In this document: positions 1 through 12,000 of the stretch, piece after piece
How positions within the stretch are numbered: the stretch's first letter is position 1
How the letters are laid out: each line of letters begins with the position of its first letter
Source of the DNA: Castor canadensis
Lineage: Eukaryota; Chordata; Mammalia; Rodentia; Castoridae
Length of the DNA: 64,000 nt
Direction: 5' to 3'
NCBI RefSeq assembly: GCF_047511655.1
Contig: NC_133401.1
Location: forward strand, 11,192,001-11,256,000
The notes under the pieces: model-generated
What the model saw: only the letters and a program-made list of their open reading frames with translations
Database searches by the model: none
Told to the model about the DNA's origin: nothing
Position numbers and translations under genes: made by a program

Positions 1-1199
1 AGGTGGAGATACATCAAGTTACCTGACCATTATCACTACCATCTGAAATATTTTTCACCATTTCAACTCTCCATAAAACACATGGGAAATAACAATTAGA
101 ATCACCTCTTCTGAAGTCAACTAAGTTATATTTCTTTCTGCTTCTTCATCTTTTTAAAAAAGACTTTGCTGGGCCCTATGATTAGTGAGCAGAAAGGATG
201 TGAAAATAGATCCAGGTTCTAGCCTTTGCTCTTTTATCAACTTTCTGAGATTGTGGGTGTGAGGTTTAATTTTATGTGTCAACTTGGGTTACCCAGATAT
301 CTAGTAAGATGCTCTAGGAATACTGACATTCTATTCCAAGAAAAGATCCAAAAGGCAAAATGTCCCCCTTTCCCATGAGCCATGCTAGCTCCAAGATGAT
401 CTTTTAATTTGGATTCCTATTAGGCAGTATTTATAGCTGTTACTGCTACAAGGTAACTCTATATCCCTCTATTATGAAACATGAGTTAAGGGCCCAGTAC
501 CAGGTAGTCAGGAGGCAGATATTAGGAGGACCGTCATTTCAGGTCAACCTGGACAAAAAACACAAGACCCTAACTGAAAAACAACAAATCAGAAAAGGGC
601 TGGATCAAACAGTAGAGTGCCTCCCCAGCAAGCCAAAAGCCCTGAGTTTAATCTTACTATAACCAATAAAAGAAACATGAGTCAGAATTCTTTGCCCAAC
701 ATCCTAGTTGTGTAAGTATACATGGCACTGGTACTTACTGAAAGATCAACCTCAACGATAGGTCCTGGTGTGTAAGTCAGGTGCAGGAAATGGAAGTGCA
801 GAGAAGCTGAGTTTTAGGGTGACATGTTATCACTTAGAGGGCCACAGGTAGAAATGAGATGAGAAAGTTCCTCTCACTGGGGATGCCTGGCATGTCGGTC
901 CTCAGTGTTATTGGAGTCTGGAAGAATAGATTTGGTAGAAGTCTCTGCAATAACCAAAGAGAGGACTTGAGACCTGCCTTTGGGATTTGAGGGAAAATGT
1001 GACCAAGATTGGCTGAATCTGATTTTAAAATAGGAAGCAATTGGCTAAGTTGCTGATACAAACAAAATCAGTAGTTTCTTCTTCCACCTTCAAATTAGAA
1101 TGTTTGAAGATCTAAAACACTGCCCCTCAGACAGATGAGAAAGCACGACTCTTAGGAATAAGGACTCAAGGTGTTACTCATGGGCTTGCTTCTTATATA
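1..1199. other. intergenic stretch, ancient repeat-like sequence
   Basis: No gene is seen. Around 255-330 the sequence resembles the edge of an ancient interspersed repeat, but I cannot name its family. A 62-codon open frame at 474-662 has no recognisable domain and is probably chance. Confidence 0.4.
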
Positions 1200-1325
1200 C
1201 AGAGTGACATTGTACAAGCTAACTGTATTCTCTGTGCTTTACTTTCTTCATGTGTAAAATGACAATTCCTCTCCTACATATTTCTCAGGGGTTTGTGAAA
1301 CTAAACTGAGATGAAAGTAAAAAGG
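1200..1325 (+). repeat. MIR-like SINE fragment
   Basis: The sequence has the MIR wording: a cytosine/thymine-rich stretch, then 'tcttcatgtgtaaaatg', then a part about small increments in counts ending near 'aaggtgcttattaag'. The copy is strongly diverged, as expected of an ancient element. Confidence 0.55.
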
Positions 1326-1347
1326 TGCTTATTAAGAACATAAGTCA

Positions 1348-1431
1348 GGACTGGAGGCATGGCTCCAGAGTGCCTGTTTTGCAAACTGAAAGCCCTAAGT
1401 TCAAATTCCAGTCTTACTGAAAAAAAAAAAA
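1348..1431 (+). repeat. ID-type tRNA-derived SINE
   Basis: A tRNA-like body with A-box-like 'ggcatggctcc' and B-box-like 'agttcaaattcca' is followed by an A-rich tail of 12 A. This type recurs at about ten places in the window and marks a rodent genome. Confidence 0.75.
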
Positions 1432-1719
1432 GAATGTAAGAAAAGGGACTTGGGCTCATATGTTGTAAATAAATGAAGTTGAAATGATACAAACTTTCAG
1501 AAAATGACACCCTACATCTCTGAATTAAAAACTACTAATATTTGCTTAACCATCATTGTGGTTTCCTGGGAAACAAGTAGCTTAAATACATGAAGGCAAA
1601 CACCTCAGTGACTAATGAGCTCTGATAATCAACCTATTTTTATGAGAGTTGAATCAAATGGCATCCTAAGGATGGCAAGTCTAAGATTTCTATGAATAAC
1701 TTTAAGAAAAAACATTTTT

Positions 1720-1912
1720 TGTGTGATAATGGGAATTGAACTCAGGGCCTGTGATCTATCTCTCAAGCCATGCCCTTAGTCTTTTTGCTTTTAGTTTGTT
1801 TTTCAGATAGGATCTCTCACTTTTGCCCAGCAAGTCTTGGACTATGATCCTCCTCCTTTTGCTTCCTGAGTAGCTGGTACCACAGGCATCTGCCACCACA
1901 CCTGACTAATGA
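1720..1912 (-). repeat. fused B1-ID SINE, minus strand
   Basis: Read on the minus strand, a B1/7SL-like left part ('...ggtaccagctactcaggaag...') is followed by an ID-like right part ending in the B-box-like 'gagttcaattccc'. The same two-part order appears at 16744-16978 and 61690-61886. Confidence 0.6.
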
Positions 1913-2283
1913 ACAGCATTTTAAAAGGATTGAGAGAGAAGCCAATGCCTGTTACAGTAAGTGTTCCAGAAAGAAGCCACTATTCCATGTCCTGAGTTAC
2001 TGCTTAGCTCAATCACATTTATGCAGATATGTTCAACCAAGGAGTAAGTTGAGTAAAACAGTTATGCCTTCTAAAATTGTTTTCTTCTGATTACAGCATT
2101 TTGTGGACAGAATTTGGAACACTCTTCTATTTAAAGACTATAAAGCATTATTCATCAAATGAAGCCAACACTCAGTTCTTTACCAAATTACAGATCCCAC
2201 GCTGTAATTCTGGTTGGAAGAAAGCTGCCTTTAGCTGTGTGCACAGACTCCAAGATTAAAACAAAACAAAACAAAAAAACCCT

Positions 2284-2703
2284 TTCCAGTAGTAGATGAA
2301 ACTTCCCACCAGTTTCTTCACCTCCTGGAGCACAGGATATGTTATTTCTTTGGCTTTGGCAGATCCAACTCTGCCTCTTTTGAATTTTTCAATTTCACTC
2401 CTAATTGGAACAAACTTCTCGATCACTGCATTGGCCACCTCCAGCTTATAGTGGGTGGTGTCCAGGCCACATCCTCCACAGGGACTCCAGTGACCACGCC
2501 ATGGATGGCCACTAGATTGGAGACGCCAGCACAATGGCCTGGCTCATAGGTGACCTCCGAGGTGCAGTCTGTCACCGCCTTGAGGAACTTGTGCACTATG
2601 TCCTCAGGCCTGTCTGTCACCCGGATGGTGGCCAGCTTGTCTGGGTCTGACTTTGACATTTTGACAGAGGGGTCATGGAGGGATTTCACCTTCTTCATTG
2701 ATG
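2284..2703 (-). pseudogene. WARS2: WARS2 pseudogene, C-terminal exon
   Basis: This exon matches the C-terminal part of mitochondrial tryptophanyl-tRNA synthetase, which charges mitochondrial tRNA-Trp in the matrix. The class I signature KMSKS is visible ([11 protein letters not shown], near 2650), followed by [15 protein letters not shown] and [10 protein letters not shown]. The acceptor (ggtag before CATCAATG) has a T-rich tract upstream. The exon starts with CA, completing an ACA codon begun by the single A at the end of the exon at 3919-4037, so intron phase is conserved. Near 2465 a short deletion shifts the frame: [14 protein letters not shown] continues in another frame. A second gap removes about ten codons before GSAKAKE. 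The normal stop after KKLVG is lost. The WARS2 identity is secure; the copy cannot be functional. Confidence 0.92.
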
Positions 2704-3128
2704 CTACCAATGCACACATGTCAAAAACAAACCAAAACAAACAAATCACCAAAAGTGTTACTGCATGAATCTCAAAATTACTACGAATACTAAGGAACTA
2801 TTATTTTACAAACAACAAATGCTCATGGTGACAAATTCAAGCAATGTATATAAATAGGGAAGTGAAGATCATTTGAACTTATGTGATAACACTTCACATT
2901 TTTTGACACTTTCAGGAATTGTCAATGTGTACATCAACAAAAAAATGTATAATCTGACTCAAGTGAAATTATGTCAATCATACTGCTTTGGCTGCCACAA
3001 CTGTCTAAAAAGTATTATTTCTTTCTTTCCTGTTTCTTTGTTCAAATCACCTCCCCTTAGCCCCCAACAAATATTAACAATCTGTGGTAATCTTTCTATT
3101 TCTTTCCCCAGGATTATGTGTTTACTTA

Positions 3129-3129
3129 A

Positions 3130-3207
<78 letters not shown>
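3129..3207. repeat. (CA)n-(GA)n compound microsatellite
   Basis: A CA run of about 15 units passes directly into a GA run of about 22 units. The 118-codon frame across it is a simple-repeat artefact. Confidence 0.95.
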
Positions 3208-3209
<2 letters not shown>

Positions 3210-3589
3210 TGGGTTTTTTAGTGGTCTGATGAAATCAGGATGTTAAACTGTGCTTCATAAACCACTGTTATTAATAATTGGCTATTTTGTGGCTATTACA
3301 GAAGCATGTGAAATTGAAGTAGGTAAAATAATAATTGGTTGAAACATCAAAATCTTTACTTATTGCTAAAGGAGGGATAATTTCAATATATGGAGTGCCA
3401 TAAATTTATTTTTGTGAACCATTGGAATAACTTAGAAATTTATACCCAGTTTAAGTTTCTAAGTTTATGCTAGGCAGATACTATTCTTCACAATGCTGTC
3501 AGATTACCAAGGATGGACAGTGGAAATGATCTATGACCACTGTCCTTCTCACAGGTTTTCAGGCATCAGAAGAACTGACAGGACCCAGC

Positions 3590-3760
3590 TTTGCCAATTA
3601 CCAGACATGAGACAAACAACATGAACCTGGCCAAAACTTAGTTTCCCAATCCATAAAACAGGGGGGATATTTGCTCTATCAAACAAAATATACTATTTTA
3701 TACATGTATATATTAAATTATGTGATACTTTATAAATTAATCCTTTTAGCTTCTCCCATA
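3590..3760 (+). repeat. possible MIR fragment
   Basis: The words 'agtttcccaatccataaaaca' and the following G-rich step resemble the MIR core. The match is short and diverged. Confidence 0.35.
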
Positions 3761-3918
3761 CTTTTCAAACATTTTTAGTTATCTTTCCCAATAATCCAAT
3801 ATGTTCCAGTCCATGAGAAAGCCAAGTTTAGTTCCAAGGAAGTTCTAAGCCTCTGTCTATTATCCAATCCTCTCTTCAAAATATTCCATGATTTAAAAAT
3901 CATATGTTTGTTACATAC

Positions 3919-4037
3919 TTAGAAAGAACTTGGGCCCTGGAAAGAATTCCCCATATTTCTTGTTGAAACCTTGTGCTATATCCTGAACTATTTCCATATG
4001 CTCTACTTGATCCTCTCCAACAGGAACGTCTGTGGAC
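3919..4037 (-). pseudogene. WARS2: WARS2 pseudogene, penultimate exon
   Basis: This 119-base exon encodes a segment recognisable as WARS2: [19 protein letters not shown] and then [11 protein letters not shown]. It includes the conserved GEDQ and H of the adenylate-binding part of class I synthetases. The acceptor is attaaag with a pyrimidine tract upstream (ctgtctgtctttt), and the donor is A|GTATGT. It begins with G, completing the AA left by the upstream exon (22768-23354), and ends with A, completed by CA at 2703. The frame is open throughout this exon, with a few substitutions relative to the family as I know it (for example D for H before VPVGED). The flanking introns show that this is not a processed copy. 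Confidence 0.93.
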
Positions 4038-4767
4038 CTTTAATAAAAGACAGACAGAAAATTCAGCAAGGCTCCTTCTTAAATGGAAACTATATAGCAA
4101 GCAGCTGCATTTCCTGTGCCTATTTCACTGTTGGCGTTCCACAAATGTTTGCCAATACAGAGGGAATGCTGAAATCCAAGTCTTTATCTGTGTATCAGAC
4201 AAATGCTAGAGAGGTATTTGTCTACTTTCGTTCTGTTTCTCCCATAGCAGAGGAATACAGGCATCAACATCAGCATGACACGACCTTGCAGGGAGGGAGG
4301 AAGGAGATCTTCAACAGCATATGCTCTGGGCATAATTGGGTCTTAAAACCACACCTTGTCCCTCACCCAGCCAGCAGATATTCTCTCAGCCTTAATCAGA
4401 TGCTTTTTGCCTCAGATCTATCGCTTGTACTTGAAAGATGTGCCACCCCACTTTGCAATTCAGAGATGGCAAAAAGCTCTTCAGGCAAGACTTCTTCCTC
4501 TCCATCACAGGAAGAAATATCTTTCTGAAATATGCTTCGTTGTTTTCAAGTAATTTGCAATCTCAGGCTATATGCCACAGGAAACGTAAATGAAAAAAAT
4601 CTCTAAGTGCAATGCAGATGATCTCAAAAACAATGTGAAATGAAGAAAGCAAATTGCAGAAAGTATGTAGAAAATACTGACATTTATGCAAACTGGAAAG
4701 TACAAATGCAAATACTACATATCGTTTATAGAGGCACAGATCTGCTGTCAAAAATATAAAAACAGAC

Positions 4768-4862
4768 TGAAGGTTGAGGTGAAGCTCAGTGGTAGTGTAC
4801 TTGTTTGGCATGCGTGAGGCTCTGTGTTGAATAACTAGCTCTACATAAAATAAAATTAAAAA
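4768..4862 (+). repeat. ID-type SINE
   Basis: An A-box-like part ('gaagctcagtggtagtgtac') and a tRNA-like body are followed by an A-rich tail (ataaaataaaattaaaaac). The copy is diverged. Confidence 0.6.
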
Positions 4863-5219
4863 CAACTAAAGCATATGAGAAGCAGCTCCCTAAATTCATG
4901 ATTGTAGCTTCTTGTAGAGAAAGAAGGAAGGAAATTGGTCTAAGGAAAGAAACAAAGGGGATCTGAATTTTATCTGTAATATTTTATTAAAAAATGAAAA
5001 TATGAAACAAAACTACTCAAAACATAGGGCATCTATCTATTCATAATGGTTTTACTCCCACATTTGAGGTTTGCAGTGTTAGATCTTGATAAGGAACATC
5101 AAATAAAGGAAGGATTAACTACTCTACAGTGGGAACACCTTGTACTGAAGAGTGACTGTGAGTGGTCACAGTTGATTTCAAATATCAGTGCTTGGCTGTG
5201 GTGGTTAGGCTTGATAAAA

Positions 5220-5530
5220 GAAGTAATAAGGGTGCCCACTCTCCCCACTCCTATTCAAGATAGTCCTGTAATTCCTAGCCAGAGCAATAAGGCAAGAAGA
5301 AATAATAAAGGGAATACAGATAGGTAAAGAAGTAGTCAAAGTATCCATATTTGCAGATGACATGATCCTATACCTCGAAGACCCAAAAAACTCCAAGACA
5401 CCATAAACAGCTTCAGCAGTGTAGCAGGATACAAAATCAACTTACAAAAATCAGTAGTCTTTCTATACACCAACAATGAATTCATTCATTGAGAATGAAT
5501 ATAGGAAAATAATTCCATTTACACCGATCA
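5220..5530 (+). mobile_element. L1 ORF2 fragment (reverse transcriptase region), plus strand
   Basis: The plus strand reads as the L1 ORF2 stretch from 'ggtgcccactctccccactc' through the FADDMI reverse-transcriptase motif (near 5353) to 'ctatacaccaacaatga'. It is broken by stops and stops abruptly at a minus-strand L1. Confidence 0.85.
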
Positions 5531-5532
5531 TC

Positions 5533-7135
5533 GAGCAATGTGTTGTCAGCCTCCAACTATTTGAGTATTTTCTGCTGTTGTTTTTGTTGTTGAGTTCTAG
5601 TTTTATTGCACTATGATCAGATAGAATGCAGGGGGTTATTTCTATTTTCTTATATTTGTTGAGGCTTGCTTTGTGCCCTAAGATATGGTCTATTTTAGAG
5701 AAAGTTCCATGAGCTACTGAGCTACTGAGAAGAATGTATATTGTGCTATTGTTGGATGAAATATTCAGTAGACATCAGTTTAGTCCATTTGATCTATGGT
5801 GTGATTTAGTTCTAGGGTTTTTTTGTTGATTCTTTTGTTTGGAAGACCTATCTATTGGGACAGAAGGATACTAAAGTCTCCCACTACCACTGTGTTGGAA
5901 TCTATATATGCTTTTAAGTCCTTTAGGGTATGTGATAAAATTGGGTGCATTGACATTGGGTGAATATAGGTTGATCATTGTTATTTCCTTTTGATGAACT
6001 GCCCCTTTTATTAGTAAGAAATGTTCTTCTTTGACCAATATAAGCATGAAGTCTACTTTGTCTGATATAAGTATTGCTATTACTACTCCTGCCTGTTTTG
6101 GGGGGCCATTGGCTTGGTGAATCTTCTTTCAGACTTTCACCCTAAGCCAGTGTTTTATTTCTGTCAATAAGATGGGTATCTTGTAAACAACAGATTGTTG
6201 CATCTTCCTTTTGTGATCTAGTTTGCCAAATGGTGTCTTTTGATGGGGGAGTTGAGTTTATTGACATTCAGCACAAATATTGATAGGTATGTTGCAATTC
6301 CTGCCATTTATTTTTGTTGTTTAAGGATTTGTGTGTGTGCAGCCAAATCAATGCTACTCTATGATTACTTGTTTTTTTTCTTCTCTTGTCATTTTCTACT
6401 TCCCATCCTCTCCTGGTTTTGCTTGCTTTCATCTTCTGTGTGCAAAATTCCTTGTAGAATCTTCTGTAGTGGTGACTTTGTGGTCATATATTATCTTAGT
6501 TTCTATTTATCATGGAAGATTTTTATTGCTCCATCAATTTTGAATGATAGTTTTACTGGGTAGAGTATCCTAGGGCTGAAATTATTTTCATTCAGTGCCT
6601 GAAATATGTCATTCCATGTCCTTTTCTGTTTTTAAGGTTTCCATTGAGAAATCTGTTGTTGTTTTCATGGGTTTACCTTTATATGTTGTTTGTTTTTTCT
6701 CTCTTATAGCCTTCAATATTCTTTCTCTGTTCTCTAGGCTTGTTGTTTTAATGATAATATGCCACAGGGAGGATCCCTTTTGGTCAAGTCTATTTGGTGT
6801 CCTGGAGGCTTCCTGTACCTGAATGAGCAATACTTTCTTGAGATTTGGAAAAATTTTTGTTATTATTTTATTGAATATGTTACCTATCCCTTTGGCTTAC
6901 CCAAAGGGCTCCTCCTTCTTCAATGCCCATAATTCTCAGGTTTGGTCTTTTGATGGAGTCACTGAGTTCTTGCATATTCCTTTCACAGCTCTTGAGTTGT
7001 TTGACTAACATTTCTTCAGTTTATTTTTTAATTTCTATTTTATCTTTGAGTTCTGAGATTCTATCTTCCTCTTGTTCCATTCTGTTGGCATGGCCTTCCA
7101 CTGTGCTTTTCTGTTTGACTAAAGGGACTTTGCCA
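5533..7135 (-). mobile_element. L1 fragment (ORF1 C-terminal half and ORF2 endonuclease), minus strand
   Basis: On the minus strand the order is ORF1 coiled-coil (EEDRISELKDKIE near 7040-7080), ORF1 C-terminal domain, ORF2 start and endonuclease. It is parallel in sequence to the better-preserved L1 at 11.8-13.3 kb and has multiple stops. It joins head-on with the plus-strand L1 piece at about 5531. Confidence 0.85.
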
Positions 7136-7539
7136 TGATGATTTTGAAGACTGCCAAGCATAATACTTGATAGTAAGAGCTCAATAAACACTAGATACTG
7201 GCATAATGTACTTACTAGCATATGACATGACGAGGGAGAAAATGGTAAAAGAAGGATTCTATAAAGGATCTTGATATGAGGTACACTGTAACTTTTTTCA
7301 TGTAACATCATGTTCCTTCTTGATAGCTGAATCACTCTACAAAATAGAAATATCAATTCACAACACCATAGTTGCTCACAGACCTGTGCAGCCATCCTGA
7401 TATGGGTACAAAACACATTTGGAACTCATATCTGATCAGTTGAATCCAAGTGTAAACTGTATGTTACAAGAATTCTGATAACTCTTAAAATATTACGATT
7501 TCCAAATAGCTCTTGACATTTTACAATGCATATATTGTT
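7136..7539. other. unassigned sequence between L1 fragments
   Basis: About 400 bases of AT-rich sequence. I recognise no gene, RNA or repeat family here. A 131-codon minus frame at 7021-7416 overlaps L1 ORF1 at one end and is otherwise unexplained. Confidence 0.4.
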
Positions 7540-7965
7540 CTTTGATCATATTATCCCCCCCATTACCCTCATTGTACCCCATTCTCCTCCCACTGGTTCC
7601 CTTTCACTTTCCAAATATTCTCCCTTCTACTTTCATGTCTTTTTGCTTAAATGTGGGAAACATGCAATATTTGTTTTTCTGAACTGGTCTTATTTTGCTT
7701 AATATGGTGATCTCCAGTTCCATTCATTTATTGCAAATGAAATAATTTTGTTCTTTATGGCTGACTGATACTCCATTGTGTGTATACACCACATTTTCCT
7801 TATACATTCATCTGTTGATGGGCACCAATGCTAATTCATAGCTTGGCTACAGTAAATAGTGCTGCTATCAACATGAGTGTGTGGGGATTTAGTGTGCTGA
7901 TTTTGATTCCTTCAGATCTCTAGGAGTGGAATAGCAGGATCATATGGCAGCTGCAAAGTCTTTAA
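7540..7965 (-). mobile_element. old L1 3'-end fragment, minus strand
   Basis: The order 'tggtgatctccagttccattcat', 'ctgatactccattgtgtgtat', 'gtgctgctatcaacatg' is the antisense of the ORF2 C-terminus, also seen in the younger copy at 9.06-9.25 kb but much more diverged. Confidence 0.8.
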
Positions 7966-8241
7966 ATTTAAGGAAAACAGAGGTAGAGTGATGAATGGAA
8001 CAGCAAAAAGCAGGGACAAAACCAGAGATGGGAAAGTGCTTTCTCTCCTATGGTCAGTAAATCAAAGGAGGAAACTCTAAGATGATTGTGAGGCCACTGC
8101 TCCACTTCCATTTTTCTTTTGCTTAGTTCCTTCTTGCATCCACTGCTGTCCTCCACACAGCTTGGAGCAGGCAGCTGGCTCAGTAAATGGCTTGCACCCC
8201 TCATAGTTTGCACATGGTCATTCTGCACCCTTCAGCACCCG
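7966..8241. other. unassigned sequence
   Basis: No feature is recognised. A stretch around 8108-8140 is similar to 14224-14256, which may be a small old duplication. Confidence 0.35.
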
Positions 8242-8322
8242 GAATGAGCTCACAGTGCCCCTCTCCTAGGCCCCCATGCACATGCCCCACCTTTGTTGAC
8301 TTCTCTTATTTGACTGGATTTT
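8242..8322. repeat. left copy of 81-bp target-site duplication
   Basis: This matches 13333-13413 at 80 of 81 positions, with one C/T difference. It ends in four T, followed by four more T belonging to the poly(A) of the minus-strand L1. An 81-bp duplication is long for L1. Confidence 0.85.
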
Positions 8323-8512
8323 TTTTGGTGCAATATATTTATTTTCATAAACTATTCTATTTATGTTCACATGTAATGAATTAATTATTGTCACTTGAAA
8401 AATTAACAAATAAGGTAAAATTAATTTAATTAAAGGATATTATTTTATTTTCCTCCCTGGATCGGCATTTTTTTTTCATGCCTCTCTCCTAACTTCCAGT
8501 GACTCTAACAGT
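8323..8512 (-). other. putative L1 3' transduction
   Basis: This lies between the L1's own A-rich end (8513-8530) and the left target-duplication copy, and has no L1 character. On the minus strand it ends in AATAAATATATTGCACC followed by A, i.e. a polyadenylation-signal-like AATAAA just before the final A run. An internal run of nine A (8468-8476 on the minus strand) could mark an intermediate step. Confidence 0.6.
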
Positions 8513-9005
8513 CTTTATTTTTTTTTCTTTTATTATTCATGTGTGCATACAAGGATTGGTTCATTTCTCCCACCTGCCCCCACCCCCTCCCTTACCACCC
8601 ACTCCGCCCCCTCCCTCTCCCCCCCCTCAATACCCAGCAGAAACTATTTTTCCCTTCTTTCTAATTTTGTTGTAGAGAGAGTATAAGCAATAATAGGAAG
8701 GAACAAGGGGTTTTGCTGGTTGAGATAAGGATAGCTATACAGGGCATTGACTCACATTGATTTCCTGTGCGTGGGTGTTACCTTCTAGTTTAATTCTTTT
8801 TGATCTAACCTTTTCTCTAGTTCCTGTTCCCCTTCTCCTATTGGCCTCAGTTGCTTTTAAAGTATCTGCTTTAGGTTCTCTGCGTTAAGGGCAACAAATG
8901 CTAGCTAATTTTTTAGGTGTCTTACCTATCCTCACCCCTTCCTTGTGTGCTCTCGCTTTTATCATGTGCTCATAGTCCAATCCCATTGTTGTGTTTGCCC
9001 TTGAT

Positions 9006-12000
9006 CTAATGTCCACATATGAGGGAGAACATACGATTTTTGGTCTTTTGGGCCAGGCTAACCTCACTCAGAATGATGTTCTCCAATTCCATCCATTTAC
9101 CAGCGAATGATAACATTTCCTTCTTCTTCATGGCTGCATAAAATTCCATTGTGTATAGATACCATATTTTCTTAATCCATTCGTCAGTGGTGGGGCATCT
9201 TGGCTGTTTCCATAACTTGGCTATTGTGAATAGTGCTGCAATACACATGGGTGTGCAGGTGCCTCTGGAGTCACCTGTGTCACAGTCTTTTGGGTATATC
9301 CCCAAGAGTGGTATTGCTGGATCAAATGGTAGATCGATGTCTAGCTTTTTAAGTAGCCTCCAAATTTTTTTCCAGAGTGGTTGTACTAGTCTACATTCCC
9401 ACCAACAGTGTAAGAGGGTTCCTTTTTCCCTGCATCCTCGCCAACACCTGTTGGTGGTGGTGTTGCTGATGATGGCTATTCTAACAGGGGTGAGATGGAA
9501 TCTTAGCGTGGTTTTAATTTTCATTTCCTTTATTGCTAGAGATGGTGAGCATTTTTTCATGTGTTTTTTGGCCATTTGAATTTCTTCTTTTGAGAAAGTT
9601 CTGTTTAGTTCACTTGCCCATTTCTTTATTGGTTTATTAGTTTTGGGAGAATTCAGTTTTTTAAGTTCCCTATATATTCTGGTTATCAGTCCTTTGTCTG
9701 ATGTATAGTTGGCAAATATTTTCTCCCACTCTGTGGGTGTTCTCTTCAGTTTAGAGACCATTTCTTTTGATGAACAAAAGCTTTTTAGCTTTATGAGGTC
9801 CCATTTATCTATGCTATCTCTTAGTTGCCGTGCTGCTGGGGTTTCATTGAGAAAGTTCTTACCTATACCTACTAATTCCAGAGTATTTCCTACTTTTTCC
9901 TGTATCAACTTTAGAGTTTGGGGTCTGATATTAAGATCCTTGATCCATTTTGAGTTAATCTTGGTATAGGGTGATGTACATGGATCTAGTTTCAGTTTTT
10001 TGCAGACTGCTAACCAGTTTTCCCAGCAGTTTTTGTTGAAGAGGCTGCTATTTCTCCATTGTATATTTTTAGCTCCTTTTAAGTTGGTTATAGTTGTGTG
10101 GCTTCATATCTGGGTCCTCTATTCTGTTCCACTGGTCTTCATGTCTGTTTTTGTGTCAGTACCATGCTGTTTTTATTATTATTGCTTTGTAATATAGTTT
10201 GAAATCAGGTATTGTGATACCTCCTGCATTGTTCTTTTGACTGAGTATTGCCTTGGCTATTCGTGGCCTCTTGTGTTTCCATATAAATTTAACAGTAGAT
10301 TTTTCAATGTCTTTAATGAATGTCATTGGAATTTTGATGGGAATTGCATTAAACATGTAGATTACTTTAGGGAGTACAGACATTTTTACTATGTTGATTC
10401 TACCAATCCATGAGCATGGGAGATCTCTCCACTTTCTATACTTTTCCTCAATCTCTTTCTTCAGAAGTGTATAGTTTACCTTGTAGAGGTCTTTCACATC
10501 TTTTGTTAGATTTACACCTAGGTATTTGATTTTTTTTGAGGCTATTGTAAATGGAATTGTTTTCATACATTCTTTTTCCGTTTGCTCATTGTTAGTGTAT
10601 AGAAATGCTAATGATTTTTCTATGTTGATTTTATATCCTGCTACCTTGCTATAGCTATTGATGATGTCTAGAAGCTTCTGAGTAGTGTTTTTTGGGTCTT
10701 TAAGGTATAGGATGATGTCATCTGCAAATAGGGATATTTTGACAATTTCCTTACTTTTTTGTATTCCTTTTATTGCTTCTTCTTGCCTAATTGCTCTGGC
10801 TAGGAATTCCAGTACTATGTTGAATAGGAGTGAAGATAGTGGGCATCCTTGTCTGGTTCCTGATTTTAGAGGGAATGGTTTCAGTTTTTCTCTGTGAAGT
10901 ATAATGCTGGCTGTAGGTTTGTCATATATAGCTTTTATAATGTTGAGGAACTTTCCTTCTATTCCTAGTTTTCTTAGAGCTTTTATCATGAAATGGTGTT
11001 GGATCTTATCAAAGTCTTTTTCTGCATCTATTGAGATGATCAAGTGGTTTTTGTCTTTGCTTCTGTTAATGTGGTTTATTATGTTTATTGATTTTTGTAT
11101 GTTGAACCACCCCTGCATCCCTGGGATGAAGCCTACTTGGTCGTAGTGAATAATCTTTTTGATGTGTTGCTGCATTCGGTTTGCCATTATTTTGTTGAGG
11201 ATTTTTGCGTCAATGTTCATTAAGGAGATTAGCCTATAGTTCTCCTTTTTGGAGGTGTCTTTGCCTGGTTTTGGGATAAGTGTAATACTGGCTTCATAAA
11301 ATGTGTTAGGCAGTTTTCCTTCCTTTTCTATTTCGTGGGACAGTTTAAGGAGGGTTGGTATCAGTTCTTCTTTAAAGGTCTGATAGAATTCAGCAGAGAA
11401 TCCATCAGGTCCTGGACTTTTCTTTTTGGGGAGACTCTTGATTGCTGCTTCAATTTCATTTTGTGTTATAGGTCTATTTAGGTGATTAATTTCCTCTTGG
11501 TTCAGTTTTGGATGATCATATGTATCTAGAAATCTGTCCATTTCTTTTAGATGTTCAAATTTATTTGAATATAGGTTCTCAAAGTAGTCTCTGATGATTT
11601 CCTGGACTTCCATGGTGTTTGTTGTTATCTCCCCTTCTGCATTCCTAATTCTACTAATTTGGGTTTTTTCTCTCCTCATTTATTCATGTTTGCCAGGGAT
11701 CTATCGATCTTGTTTATTTTTCAAAGAACCAACTTTTTGTTTCATTAATTCTTTGTATGGTTTTTTTGGTTTCTATTTCATTGATTTCAGCTCTTATTTT
11801 TTTATTTCTCTCCTTCTATTTGTTTTGGGATTTGCTTGTTCTTGTTTTTCTAGGAGTTTGAGATGTATCATTAGGTCATTGACTTGGGATCTTTCGGTCT
11901 TTTTAATATATGCACTCATGGGTATAAACTTTCCTGTCAGGACTGCCTTAGCTGTGTCCCATAGGTTCCAGTAGGTTGTGTTTTCATTTTCATTGACTTC

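Larger units (their letters stand above)
2704..3918 (-). pseudogene. WARS2 pseudogene intron
   Basis: This interval lies between two matching WARS2 exons. It contains the (CA)n(GA)n tract at 3129-3207 and a weak MIR-like stretch near 3590-3760. Otherwise I see nothing coding in it. Confidence 0.8.

Noticed and set aside
2550..2768. Plus-strand frame opposite the WARS2 C-terminal exon
   Set aside because: Antisense shadow of the KMSKS-containing exon.
3971..4528. 185-codon plus-strand open frame
   Set aside because: It runs antisense across the WARS2 exon at 3919-4037 and into unassigned DNA, shows no domain, and the exon's splice signals are on the other strand.
5220..7135. Twin-priming (5' inversion) of one L1
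   Set aside because: The inverted piece would have to be the 5' part next to an intact 3' end with poly(A). Here the plus-strand piece is an internal RT fragment and no 3' end or target duplication is seen.
10156..11679. Active L1 source element
   Set aside because: ORF2 is broken in at least three places and the 5' UTR and most of ORF1 are missing.
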